From Trachythela sp. YZ-2020 (lineage: Eukaryota; Cnidaria; Anthozoa; Malacalcyonacea; Clavulariidae), in the NCBI GenBank assembly GCA_016169945.1, contig JADLSH010000213.1, positions 1,364,001 to 1,428,000 of the forward strand: DNA of 64,000 nucleotides, read 5' to 3'. Under the pieces are notes generated by a model that saw only the letters and a program-made list of their open reading frames with translations, was not told the origin of the DNA and ran no database searches. Of this stretch, positions 31,321-42,600 are shown in pieces. Numbering within the stretch: the first letter of the stretch is position 1; the number at the start of each line of letters is the position of its first letter. Position numbers and translations under genes: made by a program.

Positions 31321-32672
31321 AGGTTAAATAGAGTTTTGGTTAGTTTAATACATTAATAAATGTAACGAGAGCTCAATCGGAATGTCAAAAGCTCGTGCCA
31401 CATGACCCAAAATATACTAAATTTGGCTCGTCTTGCTCGATAGAGAATGGCTGATGGCGATGCTCTGCGTGGTTTGAAACTCTGTTTTTTTGCAACTGAC
31501 GTGGCCGCTGCAAGGAATACTGAAATGTTCTGCGAAAACTGGCGCAAGTTGTTTGACTTACGTTTCGAGGGACGGACGCCAAGAAAAATGCGATTGCTTC
31601 CAAGCAATTTAAGTATACTGTATAACTACATGCGTCTCAGGAATATAAGTATTGAGTAGTGAGTAATTAATGCGCACTAGGCAGTATATATGATCGGTAT
31701 AAAGTACGCAGAAGCCCGTGTCTTGTCTTGAATTGTGTATTTTGGCCGTTGGCCATTAGACTGCAATAGTCAATATAATTCAGGTATATAACGACACTTC
31801 TATAGCGTCGATGATTTGGATATTATAGTATATTTGCGGACATTAGTTATTACGCTTATAAAATGACACTGATATAGGATCAAAGCAGAATATTGCATCC
31901 ATATTTGCGCATTATAGTCCAGCTGTTAATGACAAAATTCTTCACTTTGATGATACAAGTATGAAAGTTTGCCACATGGCTAACACACCCAGGACTAAAA
32001 AAATCTGATATGGAGCCAACTGAAATTCTCAATTTGTAACGAGTTCTGCGCATGTCATGTTTGGTGACGTCATATATAGTAGAAACAGAGTTAAACTTGA
32101 GATACATGAAGATTTTATTAAATATTCTTAAAGAGCTACTTAAGAGGATCAAAAAACTATATTACAACATTTGTTTCAGTATTATACTTTCTGAGATATC
32201 CTAGGTCAAAGTTTCTGAAATGCTGACTCAGCATTTTAGTTAGTTAAGCTTATAATGTCTATAATCGGCGGTGCTAAATTGACTACCTTCGTAATTTAAC
32301 GTTTGTTGCACAATTTACCATCCGAAATGTGTTGAAAGCCTGTTCTCCACTTCAGCCGTATCTTAGCGAAACGTAGGGTAGTTCCTTGTTTTGTGAGCAC
32401 TAAAGAACAATTCATGACAGGGCCGAGTCCGTAACAGCACTTAGCCAATTATTAATGGTATGAAAACAAAACTGAAAGGAAACAATGTGTTACGTTCCGA
32501 TAGCACTGAAGTGGAAAACAAGGTCATCTACACTGATTCTCTGCATATGTAAGTACTGACAATATGTTACATGTGAACAGCCATTCATGGATTATTCCAT
32601 CATGATTAATCGTCACCTGTAATCATTAAACCTATTTACAATCGCCTCCACAATTGCACAATCGTGTACAAA
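31321..32672. other. Intronic sequence, nothing recognised
   Basis: It is AT-rich, with no coding similarity, no clear inverted repeats and no RNA gene that I can support. Confidence 0.4.
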
Positions 32673-33545
32673 CTAAGTTTGCCTTACACATTTACAACGA
32701 CCTGAACATCCTTTTTTACATCCGCAACGGATAAGTTCATGACATGCATCTTTCACTTGAGGGAGAGTTGTCCACTTTGGTGACCATGAGTTGTCATCAC
32801 GATACCACCCCCAATCGGAAGGGCAAGGAATAGCCAACTCTTTCAAACAGCACTGACCCCATACAAATGTTCCTTGCAAGACTGCGCGCTTTGTGTGTTG
32901 CAGCAAGGCTTCTTGAGTGGGTGGAATGTTATCCAGAGTTCTCGACTTCTTGGCGAACAATTCTTGCCTTGCTTCGTTGACTTTAGTAAGATTACTTGTG
33001 CGATCATAGAGGAGGACCACAAACCGCTCTATTACCTGCAGGGATGAATAATCGACCACTTGAGGCAATGCATTTAGCTCTTTAAGTGCTGGTGTAAGGT
33101 CTGGAAATAGATTCCAAACGTCCCACGCCGTCTTCTTTCCCCGGCCTCCGAAGAAAGAAACAGTATCACATCCCGTAAGAGCATGAAATAATGGTAGGAC
33201 AGACGCTTTGTCAGGACCAAGTGTGGAGGCAATTGTGTGCGCAGGCAGGTACCGAGTGTTATTCCCTGTACCATACAGAACCCAAAGTTCGTTTGCTTGA
33301 ATGGTATTTGCAATCGATATTGCCAATACCACTACGTCCGTATCGTTAGTTCTTATCATTATCCGTTGGTGGCCACAGACACTTGGTGTCCGCCTCCTCA
33401 TGGTTGCAGGGTTCCAGAATATCTAGTAATTGCGTTCTTTCAGGAGAGCAAACGATCTTTTCCTCGATTGTGCTGTAAATCTCCTTTCCATCAGGAATCG
33501 CTTGAGTTATGACTTGCTCAGCCAGAAATGTTGAAATATCTTTGT
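32673..33545 (-). pseudogene. CXC-tailed repetitive protein with FEN1/XPG-like motifs
   Basis: On the minus strand a long ORF (33401 to 32673, 242 residues) reads IMIRTNDTDVVVLAISIANT, then VLPLFHALTGCDTVSFFGGR with GKKTAW, and ends CGCKKGCSGRCKCVRQT, a CXC-like cysteine cluster. Upstream in another frame (33545 to about 33380) are STFLAEQVITQAIPDGKEIY and ILEPCNHEEADTK, which belong to the same family, so a frameshift and small deletion separate them. HEEADT, then DTDVVVL, then TGCDT with GRGKK parallels the acidic motifs and GSDY/helix-turn-helix of FEN1-type nucleases. That function is my inference. I know the family as a high-copy repeat in corals and molluscs, probably mobile. Confidence 0.55.
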
Positions 33546-34169
33546 ATTATGTTGTACCAATACACAACAATTGTATAAAGATATATGGCCTGAGCATGTA
33601 ACATAAGCTACAAATTAACTCCCAGGCTTTGCCTTTGACCTGGCTTCTTGGTAGAATCCTTGCCGCGTGTCTTGTGAGAGCAGTATTTTGACTGCATTAT
33701 ACTATAGTTTATACCTTTCTGATGCAGTAAGGGGAGTTTTGTGATAACAGTACAATATTTCACGGAAGGTTTTTACATTATACTTTATAGCGGGGTCATT
33801 CGTTGTCTAGCTCTAGCGGTGATTTTAGACGGCTAATATTATTTGTTCTCGGAACATGCACGAAAAGTAGTGGTGTTATCACCGTATCAATTCGGCTTGT
33901 GCAGTCACGCGAGAATACTACGTCATGCTATATAACCGGCAATTTGGGTGGCATATCGTCCATTTCATCGAAGTGCCGCTTTCGTTTATATCTTGCGAAA
34001 TACAGAGAGTTATAGGATAATCTATACCTTTCTAGAATCCTTGAACAACGATAAGTGTTTTGGTGTGTAGTTAGTTGCTTTAGCGTGTCTAGAACACGAG
34101 TTATTCAGAAAAGTTGGCGTACGTATTGATGTCAACAATTGTGAGCCATGTTGAATTTGATTTTAATTA
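33546..34169. other. Intronic sequence, nothing recognised
   Basis: I see no gene, RNA or repeat structure that I can support here. Confidence 0.4.
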
Positions 34170-34179
34170 TTTTGAATTT

Positions 34180-35018
34180 GGCACGTAGTAAAATACGGAC
34201 CACCGGAACACCACCGGAACACCGGAATACCTCCGGAACACCGGAATAATAACATCGGAAGTCTGAATACAACATTTGTATGTGTTTGCTTTTTGTTTTT
34301 GGCAAAATGGCTGAGGGCACAAGGTACGTGTGAAATGTGAATCCTTTTGAAATCATGCATTATTTATGACATCCTCATTACAATAGCTTATATAGCTTTT
34401 GATTTTAACAGGAGAAACCCGTTTGTTGTTATTTCGTCACGATAATTACCGTACCTTTCGTTTTCATCTTTGTTCGCACAACATAATTATACATGATACA
34501 TGATACATGAAATAGTTTCATATTTGAATGCACATACACATCGTAATATTTTCAATATCAATAACTTCGTCACTTTCTCCATTAGAACTGTAAAAAGTTC
34601 GTATCTAATATTCAAATATGAAATGACATTCAATATGAAATATTATTAAATTATGAAACTATTTCATGTATCATGTATAATTATATGTTGTGCGAGTAAC
34701 GATAATTACCGTACCTTTCGTTTTCATCTGACGAAATAACAACAAACGGGTTTCTCCTGTTAAAATCAAAAGCTATATAAGCTATTGTAATAAGGATGTC
34801 ATAAATAATGCATGATTTCAAAAGGATTCACATTTCACACGTACCTTGTGCCCTCAGCCATTTTGCCAAAAACAAAAAGAAAACACATGCAAATGTTGTG
34901 TTCAGACTTTGGTGTTATTATTCCGGTGTTCCGGTGGTAGTCCGGTGTTCTGATGGTGTTCCGGTGGTCCGTATTTTACTACAGTGGTGTTCCGGTGGTC
35001 CGTATTTTATTACATGCC
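34180..35018. mobile_element. Mutator-like fold-back element, 10-bp duplication
   Basis: The ends are GGCACGTAGTAAAATACGG and, inverted, GGCATGTAATAAAATACGG. The arms are complementary for roughly 330 bases (for example GGAGAAACCCGTTTGTTG near 34411 and CAACAAACGGGTTTCTCC near 34740). The flanks are perfect 10-bp copies TTTTGAATTT (34170-34179 and 35019-35028). Very long TIRs with 9-11 bp duplications are typical of the Mutator superfamily. CACCGGAACACC units are tandemly repeated near both ends. It carries no transposase. Confidence 0.85.
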
Positions 35019-35869
35019 TTTTGAATTTATCCAATGAAAAGCCTCACAATTTCGAGTTGTGACGTCACTTGCACAAGTCAAATACCGAGGACCGAGACTG
35101 GCAGCCAGCTCCATTTCAGCGTCTATGATATTACTACATGCAGTAACATTGAGATCACCGGTTTGATCCACTGACCTATACTGATCTATCTGGACTGAGT
35201 ACCCGAGGTCAAAATGTGTCCTCACAGTTTATGAGAATCTGTAAGTTGTAACGTTCTGCAAATTCTTGGCAGGAGTACAGGATACTGTGTTTGCGTTTGT
35301 TACAACTTTCATTCCCGACCACGCACACCTGGACCAGCTGTACTTTCTGGAATAACTGTTGATTTTAAAAGTGACACCTGTACGACTTTACGTCCTTTTT
35401 CGAACATCATTTGTTACAGTCTAAGCATTTGCTTTTCAGAAACTATTATGCATTTGTGAAGAATCGACACAAGTCACCATCTTTTATGCCAACGCATGTC
35501 AACGCTTCATGCTTTATTTGAATGTCTTTAATGGCGGTGCTTGCTCCAACAATAATGGCTTTGGTAAGCCCTGCATTGTTCGTGTTTCCTCGTCTTGCGT
35601 GGTTGAATCTGCGCTGTTATAAAGACACCAGATTCCTCCGGCTACACTTACACGGATTACCCATACACCATATACTGGCATCACTCCCATACCCATAGCT
35701 AGGTCTAACAAATGTATATAAATTCCCGTTCGGGTATTCCATCTACTAACACCTTCTACTATTAATCCTATCGAACGAGATGCCGAGAAGAAAAGGATTT
35801 CATGCTCTGCCACGCGTTTAGTCAAGATATATTTTTTCTTGTTGAAATTATTGTACTGTTTTGTTCTAG

Positions 35870-35949
35870 GTCCACTTGGTGTTCTTGAGTTTACTGTGAA
35901 TTTCATAAAAGATGACAGGCGTCTGGATGTTCATATACATGATGCCAAG
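35870..35949 (+). CDS. RPH3A-like: Rabphilin-3A-like, first C2A exon
   Basis: The acceptor TGTTCTAG ends at 35869 and the donor GTAAAA starts at 35950. It takes one base from 30604 and ends in phase 0. It reads PLGVLEFTVNFIKDDRRLDV and then HIHDAK. This is beta strands 1-2 of a type-I C2 domain, aligning with LGxLEFSLxYD...LxCTIIxAK of rabphilin and DOC2. The following exon begins with the family's GL(K/R)xMD. The intron before it is 5.3 kb and the one after it 12.1 kb. Confidence 0.88.
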
Positions 35950-36660
35950 GTAAAATCATGAACTTATTATGCATTATCAGTTCTCTGTTTTAACTGGCTG
36001 CTGGCCTATATATAATTCGTGATGGCTGTACAGATATGACGTAATTTCTGTAGACAACACAACGTGTTGTCTGCAGGTTTGACGTAATTGTTAGATGCGA
36101 TACTGCTGTATTATTCATTTTGCGGGCTCAAATAGATATTTTATTTCTTTATTTAAAAGCATTATCTAGCAAGGTACGGTATCAGCGGACCCGAAATAAA
36201 AGATATAAACATGTCGGTTTCGAAACGAAGGGAAAAAAGAATAAACTGTTCAAACGGTTCCAAAAATGTTAAGTATTCATTTTTCACGTGTTAAGTTATT
36301 TTTGAATTATGCTGCGGGTCGATTTACCTGAAAAATACAATAAGAACTTCGACTTTTCGAGGGAAGACCCTTCGCCTGGAAAGTAGTAGCGTGGGTCGAG
36401 GAAAACATGTGTTTTAAAAGCGATCACGTTATAGAAAATAAACCAATCAGATGGATTGATGTCAAAACAAACTAAGCAAAAATTGTACCAACACTGGCAC
36501 CACACGTTCGAAATGTTTTTATATTACTTTTTATATCAAGATGTTGCTAGAATCGCTAGACATTACATGTATTTTACTACGACTTCTGTTGTGGTTTTAT
36601 TGTCGACGAGTACGCGACAGCTTATGTTACGAGTGTAATATAGTTGCTTTCGTGATATAT

Positions 36661-37200
36661 TAAACAATTATTGGATGAGGCTGAGCATGATATCAAGAAT
36701 TATTCAGACTGAAGTCACTATTATCTGCCAAAGCGAAGCTGAGGCGGTTAACATTGACCGAGGTCTGAATAATTCTAGATATTATGCGCAAGCGGAATCC
36801 AGTTAATTTATTATACATTAAAATGACAAAAACAGACAAGTAAGCCAAGACTTGCGGCCGGTGGGAAAGATGCAAAAACACATAAGTTAACATATAATAA
36901 AACAATAAATACTTCTTGAAGATGCTTTTGTATTGTTTCCTGGCTTTTTTGGTGCAGTCAATAATTTGCACAATAATTTGCACATTTTCTCTTCGTTTGT
37001 AAAGGAAAATTTATAACAAGCCATTTTATTTTGCCTTTCAAAATTTCGCGGGCTTTTATACAAGCTGCCGATCGCACTGGTTTTACGCTGATAACGTCAC
37101 CAGCGGAAGTTACGTGAGAACTACCGGATATTGAGAATTTTCCGGGGTTTTGTGACCAATCAGAAACGAGAATAGAATTTGAATGTATAATAATTAACAC
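36661..37200 (-). mobile_element. Repeat family with GAGCATGATATCAAG terminal motif, copy 1
   Basis: It begins ATTGGATGAGGCTGAGCATG with a hairpin (ATTATTCAGAC...GTCTGAATAAT near 36701-36773). It ends near GAATGTATAATAATTAAC. An inverted, longer-conserved copy lies at 42995-43545, and partial copies at 48186-48420 and 57120-57640. The minus-strand translation includes LSHRPQVLAYLSVF and SAACIKAREILKGKIKWLVI. The family's best-kept reading is described under the 43-kb copy. Confidence 0.55.
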
Positions 37201-37484
37201 TTATTTACTGACGCCGAGTGAAACAGTGTGTTTTGTGGACCCGAGACGGGTGGTGGAGGGGACGATTTAAATTTTGATTTAAGTCGTCAAAAAATTTGAC
37301 GATTTAAATCTTAAAATTTCGATTGAAATATAGAAAAACAGTAAAAATGTTTCCCTAGGGAAAAATAAATGCATTGTTGCCCGTTGCCATTGGTTACGCC
37401 GAAACATCGTGATTTTTGGACCGCCACCTATGGATCTCTCGTCCAATTACAAGCCACGAAAAACGAACTTTGACACTTGGTATA
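37201..37484. other. Intronic sequence left of the IS630/Tc1-type element
   Basis: Only a local imperfect palindrome around AAGTCGTCAAAAAATTTGAC (37280) is visible. Confidence 0.35.
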
Positions 37485-37784
37485 TACTGCTATTTGCAAG
37501 CGACCAGTAGGCGTGCGATTTTTTTCGTGATTGTTTACGTTTCAAAAGTTTAGGTTTGACCGGAAATCGTTAACGTTTTAAAAGCAAACCAATCAACGAT
37601 GGCCATGATCTAAGCAAAGTCTCTCATGGTCACACCCACACGTTTAGACGTTGTTCAATACTGTTATTAATGTAGCTAGCCATTCAAGGGAGGCAACAAA
37701 ATGAAATTCCAAATAAAAATCCTTTATGGTTAAAATTACGAAAGATGTAAAACAACCGTTGTTGCTAAAGAAGAATTTTCTTCA

Positions 37785-38240
37785 ATGTCATTGAATGAAT
37801 TGTCAAATATGGTGTGTGAAGTGGTTGGCGGGTTTTTTGATGGAGAGGGCAAAGTTCGTTTGCAATATCGAGATGATGAAGGGACATATGTAACAATGAA
37901 CAAAGAATCTGACGTTAACGATGCTGTTCGATCAAGTGCCCCAATCCCTCAGAATGATCAATTGGAACGTGTTTGTCTACGAGTAGACAATGATTTTACG
38001 CCTACAAGTCAACACCGTGAAGCTCCTGCCAAAAAACGCCCGCGCGCGTCGAGCGAGTCCAAACGAAAACTAAATTATCCAGTACATATGGCACCCGACA
38101 CAGATCTCATGGAGCTACTAGAATCCGAACCGAAGACAGAGAAAAAACCGCCATGCAACGAGTCTGCTAATAGCCACGAGTTTCAAACTCCATTTCAGAG
38201 ACATTTAAGGTGGCTCCCTACAGTTATTTTAACTTTATAA
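37785..38240 (+). CDS. PB1-domain ORF inside the IS630/Tc1-type element
   Basis: The ORF starts MSLNELSNMVCEVVGGFFDG, then GKVRLQYRDDEGTYVTMNKE and SDVNDAVRSSAP. YRDDEGTYVTM...ESDVNDA is the acidic OPCA motif of a PB1 heterodimerisation domain, as in p62, NBR1 and atypical PKC. The first PB1 strand is probably encoded just upstream in another frame (MVKITKDVKQ from about 37729), so a one-base change near 37760 has removed it, or the start lies differently. The C-terminal part is basic (KKRPRASSESKRKL) and then acidic, possibly nuclear. AG/GTGGCT near 38211 could be a splice donor leading to the exon at 39.3 kb. Confidence 0.6.
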   Translation: MSLNELSNMVCEVVGGFFDGEGKVRLQYRDDEGTYVTMNKESDVNDAVRSSAPIPQNDQLERVCLRVDNDFTPTSQHREAPAKKRPRASSESKRKLNYPVHMAPDTDLMELLESEPKTEKKPPCNESANSHEFQTPFQRHLRWLPTVILTL

Positions 38241-39336
38241 TAAATCGTTTTTAAACGAGTATTATCGCAGATGACGAAGTTTTTTATACTCGAGGGTAAT
38301 ATTCATCATCTATGGAATATTTAAAACCCGGTTCAGGTAGTGTCATCGTTGCCATGTTAACAAGACGTAAGCCTGAAATGTGGTTACTATGCGCATAAAA
38401 TTGCCCGTATCTAAAAAACAAAGTCGGTGACCCATCTTTTTTATTTCATATAAGTTTTAAGCATAATGTTCTGAAACTATTATGAAAGTTTAATCAAAAT
38501 CGCCAGTGTGCAATTTCTTTAAACTCGAAAATTTTATATAAAGATTTCTACACTGGCGACTTTTTTTAAAATTGAAATATATAAAATTAACCAAAATTAA
38601 AATTTATGGTCAAAATTTGAAGATAGGTTACCGATAAAACTAAAGAGTAAAACGCATATAAAGGTGAAAAATTGGGTCAATTCCTTGGTCAATTCCCTAT
38701 ATAAAAACGCCGCTGACTAGTTAATAATAGTTCGCGGGCGCAAGTTGTGCTTTCATCGTGCAAAAACGAGTGGCAAATGTTGTTTTTATCTTTTGATTTT
38801 GACGTTTATTCAATATATTTGAGAGCCATGGACAACCAAGAAATACTGTGAAGGGTTAGATCGATTTAAATCCAATTGAATCCTGCCATTTACTCAGTTC
38901 ACGAGCTTCAACAGCCGTACAGCTGGACATATCTTTGCCTAGTTTTGTAATTTTGCTGAAGATGAACAAGTCGGTATTTTGCTATAGAACTGTGATATTT
39001 TTACTGTTTAACTTGTAAAAAACATGCAAGTATCACTAAACGACTTTTATAACCTTCAACAGTTTTTATACAATACTTAATAAATGTTTAATAAACTCTT
39101 GTTAGTGAACATTATATTTAAAGTGTTTTTGAAAAATTTACTTTTATATTGCTGTCAAGCTTTTTTTATCCAATCGATATTTGTATCGTAGTTAAAATCA
39201 CTCATTGGTGTTACTGATGCTTTGTCACATAAAACTAAGGATTATTCAAAGTTTTTTCATTACAAATCTTTCAGAATGGTAAAAATTATTTTAAAAAACC
39301 GGGCGAAATATCTTTGTTTTGCTTTGATCGTCGAAT
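38241..39336. other. Non-coding interior of the IS630/Tc1-type element
   Basis: It is AT-rich. Two short inverted segments around AATCGCCAGTGTGCAATTTC (38498) and the inverse near 38552 form a small palindrome. This may be the intron between the PB1 ORF and the next ORF. Confidence 0.4.
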
Positions 39337-39829
39337 TTGCGTGGGAAAATCCGAGGCAAAATACCCCCAAATCACAAACTTTCAGAAATTTTGAGTAGTG
39401 CCTTAAACGAAAGACAAACAAGTACGACCATCAAACAAGCGAAGTCAGGAGGAAATCCCACAAAGCAAATTCTCGAAAGGTGTGGTGTTGATTTTCCACA
39501 TGATCCCAAACTGACAGAGACTGAACAATCTTCTATTTACCGATGTGCCCCTGACAATGCAGAAGAAGAGCAGGAACAGCTTGATATGGTCATCAAGCAA
39601 AGTATGTTTCAGATACCCAAACCATCGCTAGAACCTCAGCAGACTGTTATTTACCAACCAGTTTTCCCACCCGCTTTTGCAAACTATTCCACATTACCCA
39701 ACGTTTATAAACCTTTCTTATCGAATAGTAGTGAGCAAACGTTTCCCAGCAGCAGCCTAGTTGGTGCAGGTATGGCTTTAAATACAAACACTTCCGCTCA
39801 ATTGCAGACAATACCTATGGTAACAGAGT

Positions 39830-40504
39830 GGATCAATTGAAGTTAACGACCCCCCTACGCCAATGGGGTCGTATACTTCAATAACAAATATTCGGATTGA
39901 AGTATACGACCCCCCTTGTATTATATCGTTAAATTTACGGATTTTCATGTTTGTGTCTGTTTCAAAGGAATTTTTATGACTTTCCTTCTATTATCTATGT
40001 CTCAGTTCATTGATCTTTTGACCATGAAACAAATTCAAAAGACTTTCAACACGACCAATAATATGCGCTTGAGGTGTTTTGTTTTGCAATTTTGTCTTCG
40101 TGTTTTGATCGCAAATTGCATCTTGTAAATACTCAGAATATCGAGTCGTACTGGAATAGAAGCAAGGTGAAATTAAAGACAATGAGAGGCGTAAGACGCG
40201 ACATGTTGCCCGGGTATCTTGACGAATTTATGTGGCGAGAACGAGCCGGCGAAAACAAGTTCGATGCCATCTTGGAAGCAATCGCTCTGGAGTACCCAAT
40301 GTGAGAAGATAAAGATAAACAAAACCGGTTCCTTTAGGAACCATCAAATACATAAAACGAAGCTAAACGAAATTATCGATATAAAAAGCATGAATAGAAA
40401 TCATGAATCATGATAAATTATTTTGAGGGGGGGTCGTATACTTCAATGGCCATTGAAGTATACGACTCCCTTGGAACAGGGGGGTCGTTAACTTCAATTG
40501 ATCC
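39830..40504. mobile_element. 675-bp Merlin element, internally deleted
   Basis: The ends are inverted copies of GGATCAATTGAAGTTAACGA followed by CCCCCCT. Perfect 8-bp copies AACAGAGT flank it (39822-39829 and 40505-40512). Subterminal GTATACTTCAAT motifs are repeated inverted at both ends. The inside retains the C-terminus of a Merlin/ISXO2-like transposase (40128-40304). The 8-9 bp duplication and GG start are Merlin features. Removing it with one duplication copy restores the host ORF frame. Confidence 0.88.
40128..40304 (+). pseudogene. Merlin (ISXO2-like) transposase C-terminal fragment
   Basis: The fragment reads NTQNIESYWNRSKVKLKTMR, then DMLPGYLDEFMWRERAGENK and AILEAIALEYPM, ending TGA 40302-40304. 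NxIE.YW...K, then LPxYLDEFMWRER is the end of IS1595/ISXO2-type DDE transposases including metazoan Merlin, with the catalytic Glu in the IE/YW block. The rest of the enzyme is gone. Confidence 0.85.
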
Positions 40505-40661
40505 AACAGAGTCAGAACCTCGGTCAGAACAGCATTCCGAAACTGCGTTTGCTGCTCGTAGGGAAGATGATAACGAAACAGCTCAGTTATTGTTGTCTTT
40601 TAAAGACTCTTTTAATCAACATTGACCATAAAAATGGTATGTTTTAAAACAATATAACGAA

Positions 40662-40796
40662 GGCCTGTTCCAAACGTCGCGCTTCTCATGTGCCGAACGC
40701 ATTCAAAACAATACATAATCAGCTGAAATGCAGCTCATTATCTATTGTTTGTATTGCGTTCAGCACGGCAGTAGCGCGACGTTTGAACAAGGTCTA
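40662..40796. repeat. 135-bp fold-back repeat
   Basis: GGCCTGTTCCAAACGTCGCGC and the inverse GCGCGACGTTTGAACAAGGTC form arms of about 60 bases with matching interiors (GAACGCATTCAAAACAATA against TATTGTTTGTATTGCGTTC). This is a MITE-like hairpin inserted in the IS630/Tc1-type element. Confidence 0.68.
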
Positions 40797-41706
40797 ATGG
40801 CTCGTTTAATGCACAATATATACACAGACGATATTTTGCCCGATTTTCTTTTTCTGGCGTATTGATCGAGTATAATAATCATTGCGTGCGATTTCTCAAG
40901 TATAAAATGCAAATTTACATTCAATCGTATTAAAGTCAGGAGATAAAATCACAAATCTCCGTGTAAAAACGGTTAGACGTCATGAATTAACCTCTGAATG
41001 TCTACTTACTGTCTTGTTTGGTGCGAGTGTAAAATTGCAGAGTAAAGACTAAAGTTGTTTTGTTCCTATTTTGTTCATATGTTGCTATTTACTTTGTAAC
41101 TTATGTTGCTTGATATTGTTTGTACATCATTCAATAAGGGTTTAACGTTGTGTTCATTTTGCATATCGAGTTACCTTCTATAATTTAGCATGAATATAAA
41201 GTTTAGTTGAGGAATTATTGGAGGCCATGCATATATGACGCATCCGTCTGGCGTACGAACTGGCTTCCATCACTGCAAAAAATCTGCAAGGCGGAGTAAA
41301 ATAATGCACGCAAATATACGAGCAAATTTACAACATTTTTTGATAATAGTACATATTTTATTTTTATTACTATTTATTAAAAAATAATTAACTGTTTACT
41401 TAATTCAAAAAAGCGACTAAATTTGCTCATAACACATAAATTCGAGCAATTTTACATTATTTTTAATCTACTATCATGAGTCAAGTTTTCGAATTTTGAG
41501 TCAAAAATACTCATGTTTTTTACAGTGCCTCCATATTTTACAAAGACATTGAAAATATTCGTAGCATTGCGCGTCCAGTCATTAATATGAAATTTCAATT
41601 TTCAAGAAAATGTTACTCAAATTTTACTCAGGGAACATGTACGACGTCGCCCGGTAGTAACCTGCCATGTCTGTTGGCGTTATTGTTTCGACAGCGTCCC
41701 TCACGG
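40797..41706. other. Non-coding interior of the IS630/Tc1-type element
   Basis: A possible small MITE lies at about 41272-41526. CACTGCAAAAAAT at its left is answered by TTTTTTACAGTG at its right, but I found no clean duplication. No gene was recognised. Confidence 0.35.
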
Positions 41707-42600
41707 CTAATTTAAGATTTTCGTGTACAGTATGAGAAAGTTCACCATTAAGTTTACTTTGGCAAAGCACATATCCACCGGATTAAGGTCGGGAGAGTAG
41801 GTGGGACTGAAGATTAGCTCTACTCCCATTTCCTCAAGGTATTCTAAGATATACCCCCCGTCGTAGTGGTGGACAGCCAAATTGTCCATGACAATAATAT
41901 CCCCAACTTCAATAGCTGGCCTTCTTAGTGGCTTCTGATGCTTCAAAAAAGAAATTCAAAAACTTAGCGGTATTCGTAGAACCATCCACAAGATTAAAGT
42001 ACACTGGTCCGTCTAAAGATACCAACAGGTTGAGGGTAACGTTCGGAGACTCCATTTTCCTTATTACCTCGACACAGCGTTCCCCTTTAGGAGCATGGCC
42101 ATACCGACGGGTGCCAATGTCAGGAGTTTTGATTTTTCGGGTGTCTTTTGACGAGGGATAGTTGATAAACAACTGCGTGTAGAGCATGTTTTCTTCAGTA
42201 AAGCGTTCGAACGCAACATGTGTGATACGTTTTCGTGAGTAGCGTTTCCCTAACAGAAGCTTGGGTTTTATTGCTCTTGATATTGACGATAAACGATAAC
42301 GTCGCCAAAATCCTCCAGTACAGAGTACAGTTCAAGATCTCCAGCGGTAAGCTTACTGCAAAAATCTCCACCGCGCTGAAGAGAACCATCGATCATATCA
42401 GTGCAGAATTGTCGCCAGATTTTGGACACAGTGTTTGCAGTCACATCAACGTCTTTCGCAATAGCTGTATAGGTGGTTGGCAACTCCCCAGAAATTCTGT
42501 TTCATCCAGCTGCAATACATTTATCTATTATAAGACGTCGAAGATCACCGTCAAGGGCTTTTCCATTTATATAAACTCTCCCCGACTTGCTCACTTGATA
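41707..42600 (-). pseudogene. IS630/Tc1-like DDE transposase, degenerate
   Basis: From 42600 downward the N-terminal helix-turn-helix reads TTYTAIAKDVDVTANTVSKI and WRQFCTDM, followed by LTAGDLELYSVLEDFGDVIV. In another frame there is GTRRYGHAPKGERCVEVIRK, then NVTLNLLVSLDGPVYFNLVD, and finally IIVMDNLAVHHYDGGYILEY with IFSPTYSPDLNPVDMCFAKV. DN..VHH and YSPDLNP are the second and third catalytic blocks. The third acidic residue is Asp (PVD) rather than the usual Glu. The first catalytic block and linker are deleted, and several frame changes occur, so it is dead. Confidence 0.8.

Larger units (their letters stand above)
39337..40622 (+). pseudogene. Second cargo ORF, UIM-like motif, split by Merlin insertion
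   Basis: The frame is open from 39337 and probably begins at a splice acceptor (CTTTCAG near 39378-39384). It reads ILSSALNERQTSTT, then FPHDPKLTETEQSSIYRC and AEEEQEQLDMVIKQSMFQIP. An acidic patch followed by L-x-x-V-x-x-x-S is close to a ubiquitin-interacting motif, with Val in place of the usual Ala. The frame is cut at 39830 by a Merlin element and resumes in the same frame after it (about 40509) with RSEQHSETAFAAR and EDDNETAQLLLSFKDSF, stopping at 40622. PB1 plus UIM would suggest a ubiquitin- or autophagy-linked scaffold, which is an inference. Confidence 0.5.

Noticed and set aside
35514..35906. 130-residue minus-strand ORF over a C2A exon
   Set aside because: It overlaps the acceptor and exon at 35870 on the other strand and has no domain.
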